Shown: piece after piece, positions 8,131 through 17,235 of the stretch
How the letters are laid out: each line of letters opens with the position of its first letter
Numbering within the stretch: the first letter of the stretch is position 1
DNA from: an uncultured Verrucomicrobiota bacterium
Lineage (GTDB): Bacteria; Verrucomicrobiota; Verrucomicrobiia; Verrucomicrobiales; Verrucomicrobiaceae
DNA: 64,000 nt
Direction: 5' to 3'
Assembly (NCBI GenBank): GCA_903848465.1
Contig: CAINGK010000160.1
Location: 19,034 to 83,033 of the forward strand
Position numbers and translations under genes: made by a program
The notes under the pieces: generated by a model
What the model saw: only the letters and a program-made list of their open reading frames with translations
Told to the model about the DNA's origin: nothing
Database searches by the model: none

Positions 8131-9573
8131 ATGAATTCCTCTTTTTCCCATCATGCACCAAACCTGGAGCATGCTTTTTTGACACGCCGCGAGCTGCTGC
8201 AACGTGTCGGCATGGGCTTTGGCACGATGGCGGCCGGTTCATTGTTCAATCAGCAGGCTGCAGCCGCGACGCTGGACCCCATGGCGGTGAAACGTCCCCA
8301 TTTTGAGCCGAAGGCCAAGCGGGTGGTGCATTTCTTCATGAATGGCGGGCCGTCCCACGTCGATACATTCGATCCGAAGCCGATGCTGGACAAATACGAC
8401 GGCAAGGCGCTGCCAAACGTGCTCAAAACGGAGCGCCCGACCGGGGCGGGCTTCAAATCGCCCTTCAAATTCACCAAGCGTGGCGAGTGCGGGCTCGAAG
8501 TGAGCGAGGTCTTTGAGAAGACCGGCGCTTTTGCAGATGACCTCTGCGTGATCCGCTCCATGCACGCGGATGTACCGAACCATGAGCCTTCCCTTGGCCT
8601 GATGAACAGCGGCGAAGGTCGCCTGAACCGCCCGACGATGGGTTCCTGGGTGACCTACGGCCTGGGCAGTGAAAATCACAATCTGCCCGGCTACATCGCC
8701 ATGTGCCCCGGCGGCATGCCGACGCGGCGCACGAAGAACTGGCAGTCGGCCTTCCTGCCGAGCGCCTACCAAGGGGCCTACATTAACACGGAGGACACCC
8801 GCGTCGAAAAACTCGTGGAGTTCATCAAAAACGGCTCGCTCGACTTGAAGCAGCAGCGCCGCCAACTCGACCTGCTGCAGGAATTGAACCAGCGCAATCT
8901 GGTGCAGCAGGACCGCGACCAGCAGCTCGAAGCCCGTGTGCAGAGCTATGAACTGGCCTACCGCATGCAGATGGAAGCCACCGACGCCTTCGACATCATG
9001 AAGGAGCCGGAGTCGATGCGGAAAATGTATGGCGACCACGCCTTTGGCCGTCAGTGCCTGATCGCCCGGCGCTTGCTGGAGCGCGGAGTGCGTTTCATCC
9101 AGCTCTGGACCGGAGCGGGCCAGCCGTGGGACAATCACGACGAAATTCTCGAACATCGGAAGCTCGGTCAGCAGACGGACGGGGCGATGGCCGCGTTCAT
9201 GAGCGATCTGAAACAGCGCGGACTCTGGGATGACACCCTCATGATGTGGGGTGGCGAATTTGGCCGCACGCCGGCGGTCGAACTGCCAACGCCGGGGGCC
9301 AATTCGGGCAAACAACATGGCCGTGACCACAATCACTATGGCTTCACCATGTGGCTGGCTGGCGGCGGGGTGCGCGGCGGCTACACGCATGGTTCCACCG
9401 ATGAATTTGGCTTCGCCGCGCAGGACAATCCGGTGCATGTGCATGACCTGCACGCCACGATTCTGCAAATCCTGGGCTTCGATCACGAAAAGTTCACATA
9501 CAAATATGCCGGGCTCGATTTCCGCCTCACGGGCGTGAACGAGTGCAAGGTGGTGCGGGAATTGCTGGCCTGA
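8131..9573 (+). CDS. DUF1501 secreted protein (sulfatase-like fold)
   Basis: 480 residues. The N-terminus carries a twin-arginine-like signal (FLTRRELLQRVGMGFGTMAA). The body matches DUF1501: FFMNGGPSHVDTFDPKP at about residue 70, HEPSLGLMNSG at about 152, a CLIARRLLERGVRFIQLW block, WDNHDEI, WGGEFGRTP, GRDHNHYGFTMWLAGGGVRG and VHDLHATIL. These conserved D, H and G positions resemble the metal centre of the alkaline-phosphatase/sulfatase superfamily, to which DUF1501 is distantly related. DUF1501 genes usually accompany DUF1549/DUF1553 or DUF1592 cytochrome-like genes; here the DUF1592 gene is divergent, with 126 bp between the starts. Confidence 0.9.
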   Translation: MNSSFSHHAPNLEHAFLTRRELLQRVGMGFGTMAAGSLFNQQAAAATLDPMAVKRPHFEPKAKRVVHFFMNGGPSHVDTFDPKPMLDKYDGKALPNVLKTERPTGAGFKSPFKFTKRGECGLEVSEVFEKTGAFADDLCVIRSMHADVPNHEPSLGLMNSGEGRLNRPTMGSWVTYGLGSENHNLPGYIAMCPGGMPTRRTKNWQSAFLPSAYQGAYINTEDTRVEKLVEFIKNGSLDLKQQRRQLDLLQELNQRNLVQQDRDQQLEARVQSYELAYRMQMEATDAFDIMKEPESMRKMYGDHAFGRQCLIARRLLERGVRFIQLWTGAGQPWDNHDEILEHRKLGQQTDGAMAAFMSDLKQRGLWDDTLMMWGGEFGRTPAVELPTPGANSGKQHGRDHNHYGFTMWLAGGGVRGGYTHGSTDEFGFAAQDNPVHVHDLHATILQILGFDHEKFTYKYAGLDFRLTGVNECKVVRELLA

Positions 9574-9638
9574 CCGGGCGGGAAAGCCAGCCACCGGCCC
9601 CTTGCAAGGCTGGCGCACACGTTTACAGTCGCCACCTC

Positions 9639-10448
9639 ATGCATCGAAACTTTCTCTTCGCCCTGGCCGTTCTGGTGGCGCTCGTCTTCACGATGAACCT
9701 CAACGCCCAGGCCCAGCAGCCTGCGCCTACCGCTTCTGCTGCCACCGTGACCAAAGCCGCCGCCGATGACAATCCTTATGGCGATGTACTGACTTTCAAC
9801 GGCTTCGTCAAGCGCACCGGCGTCATGGCCTACCCGCTGATCATTTTGTCGATGATCGCGTTCTTCATGATCGTGCTGTTCGGTTTCACGGTCCGGCAGG
9901 GCACAGTAGTCAGCGATGCCTTCATGAATTCGGCGGACGCCTTGATCCGCAAGCAGGACTACCTGGGGCTGCTGGCGGTGTGCAACCGCCGGAATGAGTG
10001 CATCGCCCGCATCACTTCGAAGACGCTCGATTTCGCCACGCGCAACCCGACCGCGAGTTTTGAAGAGGTCAAGGAAGTCACGGAAGCTGAAGGCAACCGC
10101 CAGTCCAGCCTGCTGCTGGCCCGCATCGCTTACCTGGGAGACGTGGGCGCCATTGCTCCCATGCTCGGCCTGCTCGGCACGACCCTGGGCATGATCACGA
10201 CTTTCCATGAAATCTCCGGCAAAGGCGTCGGCGGCTCAAACCAGCTCGGCCTCGCCCAGGGGGTGTCCGAAGCACTTCTGTGTACGGCCTCGGGCCTTGT
10301 CATCGGCATTCCTGCCCTCATGTTTTACGCCATCTTTCGTGGCAAGGTGAACCGCCTGATCTCCGAAATGGAAGCCGCCACGACCCATCTAATGGCCTTG
10401 CTCGCGGTGCAGTACAAGCGCGCCGCACGTGCCGTCGCGGGACAATAA
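9639..10448 (+). CDS. MotA/TolQ/ExbB proton channel family protein
   Basis: 269 residues. The ATG at 9639 begins a signal peptide (FLFALAVLVALVFTMNLNAQ) and an Ala/Pro-rich linker, as in many ExbB proteins of Bacteroidota and Verrucomicrobiota. The first core helix is at about 65-85 (VMAYPLIILSMIAFFMIVLF). The conserved pore-forming helices lie at about 165-235 (LGDVGAIAPMLGLLGTTLGM, then GVSEALLCTASGLVIGIPAL). It should form the pentameric proton channel that, with the next gene product, turns proton flow into work on a periplasmic or outer-membrane partner. The TolR-like gene follows after 21 bp and a TPR gene after that. Confidence 0.92.
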   Translation: MHRNFLFALAVLVALVFTMNLNAQAQQPAPTASAATVTKAAADDNPYGDVLTFNGFVKRTGVMAYPLIILSMIAFFMIVLFGFTVRQGTVVSDAFMNSADALIRKQDYLGLLAVCNRRNECIARITSKTLDFATRNPTASFEEVKEVTEAEGNRQSSLLLARIAYLGDVGAIAPMLGLLGTTLGMITTFHEISGKGVGGSNQLGLAQGVSEALLCTASGLVIGIPALMFYAIFRGKVNRLISEMEAATTHLMALLAVQYKRAARAVAGQ

Positions 10449-10469
10449 ACCGGAAGCTCACCACCCGCG

Positions 10470-10913
10470 ATGAACTTCCGCAAACAGCACTCTATCGAAC
10501 CCTCGCCCATGCAGCTCGCGCCGCTGGTGGACGTGCTGTTCCTACTCGTCATTTTCTTTGCCGTCACCTTCCAGTATGCCAAGGAGGAGCAGGTCATGGA
10601 TGTCAGCGTGCCTGCCGCCGACGAGGGCAAGGAGAAGGAGTCCCGCAATGTCGGCGAGATCATCATCAACATCAAAAAAGACGGCGAGATCCTGGTGAAC
10701 GGCCAGAAATACAACACCGACGAACTGCTCGTGAAACTGAAGAACATCGTCTCTCTCTACAAGGATCAAGCCGTGATCCTGCGGGGTGATGAAGTCGTCA
10801 ATTATCAGCACGTCATCCGTGTGCTGGACACCTGCCAGAAGGCTGGCATCTGGAACATCGCTTTTGCCACGCGCAAACCTGACGCCGACCAACCTGCAGC
10901 CACGCCCAAGTGA
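10470..10913 (+). CDS. ExbD/TolR family protein
   Basis: 147 residues with the ExbD/TolR layout: short cytosolic N-terminus, one transmembrane helix at about 15-36 (MQLAPLVDVLFLLVIFFAVT) containing the conserved Asp of LVDVLF, which is the proton-carrying residue of this family, then a periplasmic domain ending with AVILRGDEVVNYQHVIRVLD and IAFATR. It should pair with the ExbB-like channel immediately upstream. The downstream TPR gene starts one base after its stop codon, so all three are very likely one operon. Confidence 0.92.
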   Translation: MNFRKQHSIEPSPMQLAPLVDVLFLLVIFFAVTFQYAKEEQVMDVSVPAADEGKEKESRNVGEIIINIKKDGEILVNGQKYNTDELLVKLKNIVSLYKDQAVILRGDEVVNYQHVIRVLDTCQKAGIWNIAFATRKPDADQPAATPK

Positions 10914-10914
10914 G

Positions 10915-13422
10915 ATGACCGCCGCGAAGTTTTCTACCCTGTCGCGCAGTCCTGCGCCCCGTTTGCTGCCAGTGTTTCTATGCCTGGTGTCGTTATCATC
11001 CATAGCGCAGCAGCCACCTCCGCGTGCCCTGCCCGTGGATGACGCCGCCCCTGTACCGAAGGCCATTCCCGTGCGCCCGCCGCCCAAGGCGCAGCCTGTC
11101 CTGGATGATCCCCAGTCACGAGCTCTTCCCCCCAAGACCAAGGGGCCGGACGATGACATGTTCGACTTTGCCACCCTGGCGTATGACCGTCAGGAGTGGG
11201 CCATGGCCGCCCAGTCGTATGCGAAGTACCTGCAGCAGTACCCCAGCGGCAGGCAGGTGCCAGATGCGCTCTTCCGCGTGGGTGAGTGCTACATGAAACA
11301 AAACCAGTTGAAGCAGGCGGCAGGCTATTACGAGGAGGTCGTGAACCGCTATCCAGCGAGCGACGGCGCACCCTCCGCTGCCTATCGCCTCGGTGCGATG
11401 ACGTTCAATGACTCCAAGTTTGCCGATTCAGCCAAATACTTCACTTTTGCCGAGGCCAAAACCAAGAGCGCTCCAGTCCGGCTGGCCGCCGCCTACCACA
11501 AAAGCCGCGCCTATGGAATGACTGGGGAAAAGGACAAGCAGGCTGCCGCTCTGAACAGTGTCATCGCAGTGAAAACGCAAAATGACTTCCGCGAGACGGC
11601 CCTGCTCACGCTCGGCAGCATCTACCTCGGCCAAGACAAAAAAACCGAAGCACTGCCGATCTTCGACGAACTCGTCAAAACCAGCGCTGACCGCGCCATC
11701 ATCGCCGAAGCCAGCATCCGCGCGGCGGTGCTGTATGCCGAACTCAAGAAGCCGGAAGAATCCATCGTGATGTTTGAAAAGGCGTTGCGCATGCCTGAAA
11801 CAACCGAGCAAAACCGCGCCATCTCTCTCGTGGGCATCATTCAGTCGCTCTATGCCAAGGGTGACTACGACGGTGTCATCGATTACTACAACAAGAACTC
11901 CGAGATTCTGCCGCCGGGAGCCTCCCGCGCCAAGATGCTGCTGCTCGTCGGCCACTCCTACCGCATGCGCAAGAGCTACGCCCGCGCTGTTGAGGTTTAC
12001 TTGCTTATTGAGCAGTATCATCCCGATACCGAAGAGGCTTTTGATGCGGGCTACTGGAAGCTGTACTGTTTCTACCTGCTCAATGACAAAGACCTGGGTG
12101 AGTTCTCCACCGCCTTCATCGCACGTCATGCCCAAAAGCACGCCGACCATGAATTTCTTTCGCTGGCACGCCTGATCCGTGCCGACTTCTATTTCAACAA
12201 AGGCGACTACCAACAGGCGGCGCTGAGCTACAATGATGTCAGCCTCGACAAACTTCCTGCAAAGCTCCGCCCGGGCACGCTCTTTAACATGGGCTGGGCG
12301 CAGGGCGAAGCCGGACGCCATCAGGAGGCCGTCGGCACCTTCACCCGTTTCATCACCGAGAATCCCACGCACGAGTTCACCCCCAAAGCCTACGCTCGCC
12401 GTGGCCTCGCCAACCGCGAAGCCCGTGACCTGCCCAAAGCGAAGGCCGACTTTGAATACGTCACCAAGGAATTCCCCAAATCCGACGCCTGCGAACTCTC
12501 CTGGCTACAGCTCGGCTTCATCGCGATGGAGCAGAAGGATGCAAAGGCCACGGTCACTGCCTTTGAAACGCTGCTGAAAAAATTCCCCACCACCAGTGCC
12601 GCCGCGCAGGCCTACTACGGCATCGGCAGGGGTAATTTCGACCAGAAGATCTACGACAAGGCTATTCCTGCCCTGCGCCGTTCCATTGAGATCGACAGCA
12701 AAGGCTACCTCGAAAAATCCAGCCAGCTCATCATCCTCTGCGACTACGCCCGCCAGAACGCGGACAACCTTGCCAAGACCATCGACAGTTATCTGCTGTC
12801 CAGACCCGACGGTCAGGTGCCGCCGAACATTTTGAAATGGCTCGGCCTCAAGCTCTACAGCAGCGACGATTTCAAACGCGCCGCCCGCTTCCTCGAACTC
12901 GCCGTCACGCCGCAAACCCCAGAAAACACCGAGCCAGTCGTGTGGAACTACCTCGGGATGGCGCAGCTACAAAACCAGCAGTACGACGCCAGCATCCAGG
13001 CCACGGACAACTTCCTTAAATCCGAGCCTGACAGCGCCACCCGCTCACGTGCGCTGCTGACCAAAGGCCGTGCCCAGCTCGGCAAAGGACTTTTCGACGA
13101 CGCCGACAAGGTGGCTCAGGACGCCCTGCAAGTGGTCAAAGACGGCAAGCTCCAGGCCGAACTGCTCATCCTCGAAGGCGACATTTACGCCGCGCAGGGC
13201 GACAAGCTCGCCGCTGAAGGCCAGAAGGACGCTGCCGTCAGCAAATGGAAGGAGGGTGCTGCCAAGTATGCAGTGCCAAGCCAGTTCTTCGACGACCCCG
13301 ATGTCACCCCCAACGCGCTCTACAAAGCCGCCCAGGTCCTGGAGAAGGCCGGAGATTCCGCCAAAGCCAAGCAGATGATGCAGCAGCTTCAGCAGCGCTA
13401 TCCGAAGTACCAGCCGAAGTGA
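10915..13422 (+). CDS. Large secreted TPR-repeat protein of a TolQR-like operon
   Basis: 835 residues. The start at 10915 lies one base after the TolR-like stop (TGAGATG), which suggests coupled translation. A signal-like segment (LLPVFLCLVSLSSIAQQPPP) is followed by a Pro-rich linker and then tetratricopeptide repeats over nearly the whole length, e.g. YAKYLQQYPSGRQVPDALFR, GYYEEVVNRYPASDGAPSAA, and MMQQLQQRYPKYQP at the end. Many units show the 'yp.s..a..A.y.lG..' pattern of outer-membrane-assembly TPRs such as YbgF/CpoB or BamD. Together with the TolQR-like pair this suggests an envelope machine linked to the proton motive force. The partner is not known; no TonB, TolB or Pal gene is nearby. 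Confidence 0.88.
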   Translation: MTAAKFSTLSRSPAPRLLPVFLCLVSLSSIAQQPPPRALPVDDAAPVPKAIPVRPPPKAQPVLDDPQSRALPPKTKGPDDDMFDFATLAYDRQEWAMAAQSYAKYLQQYPSGRQVPDALFRVGECYMKQNQLKQAAGYYEEVVNRYPASDGAPSAAYRLGAMTFNDSKFADSAKYFTFAEAKTKSAPVRLAAAYHKSRAYGMTGEKDKQAAALNSVIAVKTQNDFRETALLTLGSIYLGQDKKTEALPIFDELVKTSADRAIIAEASIRAAVLYAELKKPEESIVMFEKALRMPETTEQNRAISLVGIIQSLYAKGDYDGVIDYYNKNSEILPPGASRAKMLLLVGHSYRMRKSYARAVEVYLLIEQYHPDTEEAFDAGYWKLYCFYLLNDKDLGEFSTAFIARHAQKHADHEFLSLARLIRADFYFNKGDYQQAALSYNDVSLDKLPAKLRPGTLFNMGWAQGEAGRHQEAVGTFTRFITENPTHEFTPKAYARRGLANREARDLPKAKADFEYVTKEFPKSDACELSWLQLGFIAMEQKDAKATVTAFETLLKKFPTTSAAAQAYYGIGRGNFDQKIYDKAIPALRRSIEIDSKGYLEKSSQLIILCDYARQNADNLAKTIDSYLLSRPDGQVPPNILKWLGLKLYSSDDFKRAARFLELAVTPQTPENTEPVVWNYLGMAQLQNQQYDASIQATDNFLKSEPDSATRSRALLTKGRAQLGKGLFDDADKVAQDALQVVKDGKLQAELLILEGDIYAAQGDKLAAEGQKDAAVSKWKEGAAKYAVPSQFFDDPDVTPNALYKAAQVLEKAGDSAKAKQMMQQLQQRYPKYQPK

Positions 13423-13601
13423 CCCTCTGCGGGTAATCCCCGCCTTGCGGCTGTCATCGCTGGCATGTCCGGTACGCCTGTGTCTGCAAACCACCTTGGA
13501 ACGAGAAAGTCTGCTCAGGCCCCTGTAGGCGGAAAAGTTTCAGTTGCGGAGAATCCATGAATTCGTATCCGAGTCCGTTGTCCCATTCCACCACGCCCAC
13601 C

Positions 13602-13964
13602 ATGAAACACATCCTCACCCTCATTGCCGCGCTCAGCCTGCTGGCTGGCCTGTCTCCTGCCGCCGAGCCATTGAACACGGTCTGCCCCATCTCCGGCAAG
13701 CCTGCGAGCCCGGCCATCACCAGCACCTACTCGAAGACGGTCGCCGTCTGCTGTGACAAGTGCAAAGCCCAGTTCACCGCCGCTCCTAAGGGCTACCTCA
13801 GCAATATTATTGCTGCCGTCACCGGTCAGTGCCCGCTGAGCAAAAAGAAATCCGATTCTTCCAAAACCGTGACCTACACCCGCCAGGTCGCTTTCGCCGA
13901 TGCCGCCAGCAAGGCCACCTTCGACGCCGCGCCTGACAAGCACATCAAGGAAGTGCGCCAGTAA
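13602..13964 (+). CDS. Small secreted YHS-like cysteine protein
   Basis: 120 residues from the ATG at 13602, which starts a signal peptide (MKHILTLIAALSLLAGLSPA). The mature part begins with NTVCPISGKPASPAITSTYS and then VAVCCDKCKAQFTAAP. The spacing VCP.SGKP...........vaFCCdkC...F resembles a YHS metal-binding domain, where CP..G.. and C..C residues bind a metal. A second, weaker half with QCPLSKKK follows. Metal binding is plausible but unproven. The gene is solitary, 179 bp after the TPR gene, and ends at a strong terminator hairpin. Confidence 0.72.
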   Translation: MKHILTLIAALSLLAGLSPAAEPLNTVCPISGKPASPAITSTYSKTVAVCCDKCKAQFTAAPKGYLSNIIAAVTGQCPLSKKKSDSSKTVTYTRQVAFADAASKATFDAAPDKHIKEVRQ

Positions 13965-13988
13965 TCGGGAGCATTCATTTCACCCACA

Positions 13989-14020
13989 AGCGGAGCTGCG
14001 GCATGCGGCTCCGCTTTTTT
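13989..14020 (+). terminator. Rho-independent terminator
   Basis: An 8-bp perfect stem, AGCGGAGC at 13989-13996 and GCTCCGCT at 14008-14015, followed by six T (14015-14020). It lies 24 bp after the stop codon of the YHS-like gene and separates it from the AraC regulator. Confidence 0.85.
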
Positions 14021-14076
14021 CATGCCTGAATGATTCAGCGTTTCATTGAAACACGTTCCCGCTACTTTCCCCGCCT

Positions 14077-14853
14077 GTGAAAGCCCAAGCCGCCGCCACA
14101 TCCCCCGTCGATGCCCTGCGCGATCTTTTCGACGCGCTGCCAGATGTGCAGGCCTGGATCAAGGACGCGAAACGCCGTTACCTCTGGGTGAACCGCACTT
14201 TCCTGCTCAACTACGGCATGCACCAGTTGGAGGAAGTGCTCGGCAGGACCGATGATGATCTCTCGCCTGCACACCTCGCGGCCCATTTCCGTGAAGGCGA
14301 TGAAGCCGTGCTGGCCGGGCAGACGGTGCAGGGACGCCTCGAACTCGTCGGCCGCTTTGACCACACAGCGGCCTGGTGCTTCACCACCAAGCGCCCCGTC
14401 TGCAATGCACGAGGTCGTATCGTCGGCACCGCAGGCATCACGCGCGCACTGGATGCCGCTCAAATCGATCAGCGCAGCGACATCCGCCTCGGTGTCGTCA
14501 TTGCGCTCATGACCCGCCGCCTCGGGGAATCCGTGACAAACACCGACATGGCCCGTGCGGTTGGCATGTCGCCGCGCGCCTTTGAGCGCAGCTTTGTCCG
14601 CGAGTATGGCCTGCCACCGCAGCAGTATCTCCGGCGCCTGCGCATTCAGACCGCCTGCCGCCTGCTCGTCGATACCCGCGAATCCATCGCCGCTGTCAGC
14701 CTGCGCTGCGGCTTCGCTGATCAAAGCCATCTCACGCGTGAATTCCGCCGCGTCACCGGACTCACTCCGGGCGCGTATCGCGACAAATACGCTGCCGCGA
14801 ATATTCCACGCCCTGCCGTTTCTGTTCTATCCCGGCGCAGGACGAAGCGATAG
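14077..14853 (+). CDS. AraC-family regulator with N-terminal PAS domain
   Basis: 258 residues with a GTG start. Residues 10-130 form a PAS-like sensor domain (DLFDALPDVQAWIKDAKRRY, then GRTDDDLSPAHLA and the HTAAWCFTTKRPV and GRIVGTAGITRAL strands). The AraC-type DNA-binding domain covers about 155-245, with the two helix-turn-helix units: TNTDMARAVGMSPRAFERSF and ISLRCGFADQSHLTREF-type sequence (here AVSLRCGFADQSHLTREFRR) followed by GLTPGAYR. It starts 57 bp after a terminator and is followed by an amidohydrolase gene 12 bp downstream in the same direction, which is the likeliest target or co-transcribed partner. The ligand sensed by the PAS domain is unknown. Confidence 0.9.
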   Translation: MKAQAAATSPVDALRDLFDALPDVQAWIKDAKRRYLWVNRTFLLNYGMHQLEEVLGRTDDDLSPAHLAAHFREGDEAVLAGQTVQGRLELVGRFDHTAAWCFTTKRPVCNARGRIVGTAGITRALDAAQIDQRSDIRLGVVIALMTRRLGESVTNTDMARAVGMSPRAFERSFVREYGLPPQQYLRRLRIQTACRLLVDTRESIAAVSLRCGFADQSHLTREFRRVTGLTPGAYRDKYAAANIPRPAVSVLSRRRTKR

Positions 14854-14865
14854 CATCTCCGCACC

Positions 14866-16143
14866 ATGAAGCTCCAACCAGGCACCACCGTCGTCACAAA
14901 CGGCCAGCTCGTCGATGGCACTGGCCGTCCGGCCATTCCTAACGCCGCTGTCATCATCACCGACGGCATCATCAGCTACGCCGGTCCCGCTGCGGATGCA
15001 CCACCGGCTCCGCCTGACGCGCGCATCATCGACGCAGGTGGTGGCACGATCATGCCCGGGCTCATCGAGGCCCACATTCATCTCACCTACTTCAATGTGT
15101 CCGAGCTGCAGGATCTCGACATCAAGTTCCCCGTGGAATATGTCACGCTGCAATCCGCCGTGAATGCCAAAACCGCGCTCGAATGCGGCTACACGGCGGC
15201 GCGCAGCGGCGGCTGCCTGCACAACATCGACGTGTGGATGAAAAAGGCCATCGAGGAGGACATGATCCCCGGCCCGCGCCTCAGCACCAGTGGCCGCGAA
15301 ATCTGTGGTGCAGGTGGTCTGATGGACTGGAACCCCGACTACCGCCGCATCGGCATGGAGGGCATCGTTTTCATCGTGAATGGTCCCGAGCAGGCCCGTA
15401 GCGCCGTGAGAAAACTCGTCAAAGACGGCATCGAGTGGGTGAAAACCTATCCCACGGGTGACGCGGCCTCTCCCGACATCAACGATCATCACACGCTGTG
15501 CATGACCTTTGAAGAAATGCACGCCGTCGTGGCCACGGCACACAACCACGGCCTCAAAGTCACCGGCCACTGCCGTGCCACCGAGGGCATCCGCAATGCG
15601 CTCAAAGCGGGTTATGATGCCATCGAGCACGGCACCTTCATGGATGACGAATGCCTCGATCTCCTGCTCAAGCGCAACGTCCCGATGTGCCCCGGCCTCG
15701 GCTTCGAACTCTTCAGCGTGCAGCGCGGCAAAGACGTCGGCCTGTCTCAGCGAGTGCTCGATGGCCATCAGGAGACCCTCGAAGCCGGGGCTGAAAGCTG
15801 CCGCAAAGTCCTCAAGGCTGGTGGCACCATGGGCCTCGGCGGCGACTACGGCTTTGCCTGGACCCCGCACGGCACCTACGCCCAGGAGCTGACCTTCTTC
15901 GTCAATTACGTCGGCTTCTCCCCACTCGATACCATCAAGTGCGCCACGCTCGGCGGCGCAAAAATGATGGGACGCGAAAAGGAGATCGGCACCCTCGAAA
16001 GGGGCAAGCTGGGCGATGTCCTCGTGGTCAAAGGCGACGTGCTCAAGGACATCTCCATTCTCGAAAACCGCGACAACCTCCTCGCCGTCATGCAGGGCGG
16101 TGTGGTGAAAGCAGGAACGCTGGTAAAGCCTGCGAGTTTCTGA
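14866..16143 (+). CDS. Metal-dependent amidohydrolase (imidazolonepropionase-like)
   Basis: 425 residues, no signal peptide, so cytoplasmic. The amidohydrolase superfamily features are in order: an N-terminal beta-sandwich part (GQLVDGTGRPAIPNAAVIIT), the metal-binding EAHIHL motif at about residue 68, a candidate carbamylated or bridging Lys in EWVKTYPTGDA at about 192, GHC at about 230, EHGTF at about 252, and GGDYG with the catalytic Asp at about 327; NPLD/APLxAI-type segment SPLDTIKCATLGGAKMMG and GKLGDVLVVKGD near the end. It probably hydrolyses a cyclic amide, lactone or dipeptide. The substrate cannot be told. It lies directly after the PAS-AraC regulator. Confidence 0.88.
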   Translation: MKLQPGTTVVTNGQLVDGTGRPAIPNAAVIITDGIISYAGPAADAPPAPPDARIIDAGGGTIMPGLIEAHIHLTYFNVSELQDLDIKFPVEYVTLQSAVNAKTALECGYTAARSGGCLHNIDVWMKKAIEEDMIPGPRLSTSGREICGAGGLMDWNPDYRRIGMEGIVFIVNGPEQARSAVRKLVKDGIEWVKTYPTGDAASPDINDHHTLCMTFEEMHAVVATAHNHGLKVTGHCRATEGIRNALKAGYDAIEHGTFMDDECLDLLLKRNVPMCPGLGFELFSVQRGKDVGLSQRVLDGHQETLEAGAESCRKVLKAGGTMGLGGDYGFAWTPHGTYAQELTFFVNYVGFSPLDTIKCATLGGAKMMGREKEIGTLERGKLGDVLVVKGDVLKDISILENRDNLLAVMQGGVVKAGTLVKPASF

Positions 16144-16165
16144 GGTGACGATTCGTTCCTTCGTC

Positions 16166-17128
16166 ATGAAGCCAACCCTTCTCCTCGCCGCCCTTCTGGC
16201 CACCCATTCTTTCTCCGCCGACATCCAGGTGGAAAAGCTCGGCTCCGTCCTGCATTTCAGCAGCGGAGGGAAGACGATCTGTGATTACCAAATGGAGGCG
16301 GGCGAAGTGCCCGCAGGTGTATCTGCCGTTTTCAAACACGGCGCTCATCTGCATCCGGTGTTTTCGCCCAGTGGGAAACTCGTCACGGGCAATCATCCCG
16401 AAGATCACCGCTGGCATCGCGGCATTTGGATGGCGTGGACGAAGACTGAGTTCGGCGATTCACATCCCGATTTCTGGAATCAAGGCAAAGGCGACGGCAA
16501 AAACAAAAGCGGCGACCAGATCCTCGCCGAGGTGCGTTTCGCCAAACTGGACAAAAGCTGGGGTGGCGCGGACGGCGGTGGATTCATCAGCCAGCATCTG
16601 TTTCTCGATCACAGTCACGCGCCCGATCAAAAAGTGCTCCATGAAACATGGGAAGTCGCGGTGGCGCAGAAGGAGCTCGACGGCAAGCCTGCCAACATCA
16701 TCGACCTCACCAGCACCCAGACCTGCGCGGGCAATCAGCCGCTTAAGCTGCCGAAGTACCACTACGGCGGCCTCGGGGTGCGCGGCAACCTCGCCTGGAA
16801 TCCGGTCGATGCCGTCACGATGCTCACCAGCGAAGGCCATGACCGCCTCAAAGGCGATTCCACCAAGGGCAAATGGGTCCACGTCGGCGGTCAGGTCGAT
16901 GGCGCGTCCACCGGCATGGTGATCCTGATTCACCCTTCAAACTTTCGCTTCCCACAGCCCCTGCGCCTCAATCCCAAAAACCCGCAGCTCTGCATCGCTC
17001 CATCCCAGGATGGCGACTGGTCCATCGAGCCCGACAAACCCTACGTCTCCAAATACCGCATCCTCGTCTTCGATGGTGCACCGGACGCAAAGTGGATCGA
17101 GGCACAGTGGCAGAACTACGCCAAGTAG
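16166..17128 (+). CDS. DUF6807 (PmoA-like) secreted protein
   Basis: 320 residues from the ATG at 16166; an upstream GTG at 16145 would put seven residues before the signal peptide (MKPTLLLAALLATHSFSA). The block NHPEDHRWHRGIWMAWTKTE at about 80-100 and the later KYHYGGLGVRG and HPSNFRFPQPLR strands match the DUF6807/PmoA family, secreted proteins abundant in Planctomycetes and Verrucomicrobia and often close to oxidoreductases and sugar-processing genes. Function is unknown. It follows the amidohydrolase after 22 bp, so it may belong to the same transcript. Confidence 0.83.
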   Translation: MKPTLLLAALLATHSFSADIQVEKLGSVLHFSSGGKTICDYQMEAGEVPAGVSAVFKHGAHLHPVFSPSGKLVTGNHPEDHRWHRGIWMAWTKTEFGDSHPDFWNQGKGDGKNKSGDQILAEVRFAKLDKSWGGADGGGFISQHLFLDHSHAPDQKVLHETWEVAVAQKELDGKPANIIDLTSTQTCAGNQPLKLPKYHYGGLGVRGNLAWNPVDAVTMLTSEGHDRLKGDSTKGKWVHVGGQVDGASTGMVILIHPSNFRFPQPLRLNPKNPQLCIAPSQDGDWSIEPDKPYVSKYRILVFDGAPDAKWIEAQWQNYAK

Positions 17129-17235
17129 CCTCTTGTAACGCGAACGCACTACATAAAGCACGGACTGCTTCCTTGATGTCTCCGATCTCTTTTGCATTCT
17201 GATCCTTTGCCCGCTTTCCTTTTTCTGATTCAAAC

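Noticed and set aside
14827..16224. 465-codon open frame on the minus strand
   Set aside because: Antisense to the amidohydrolase, whose metal motifs are clear.
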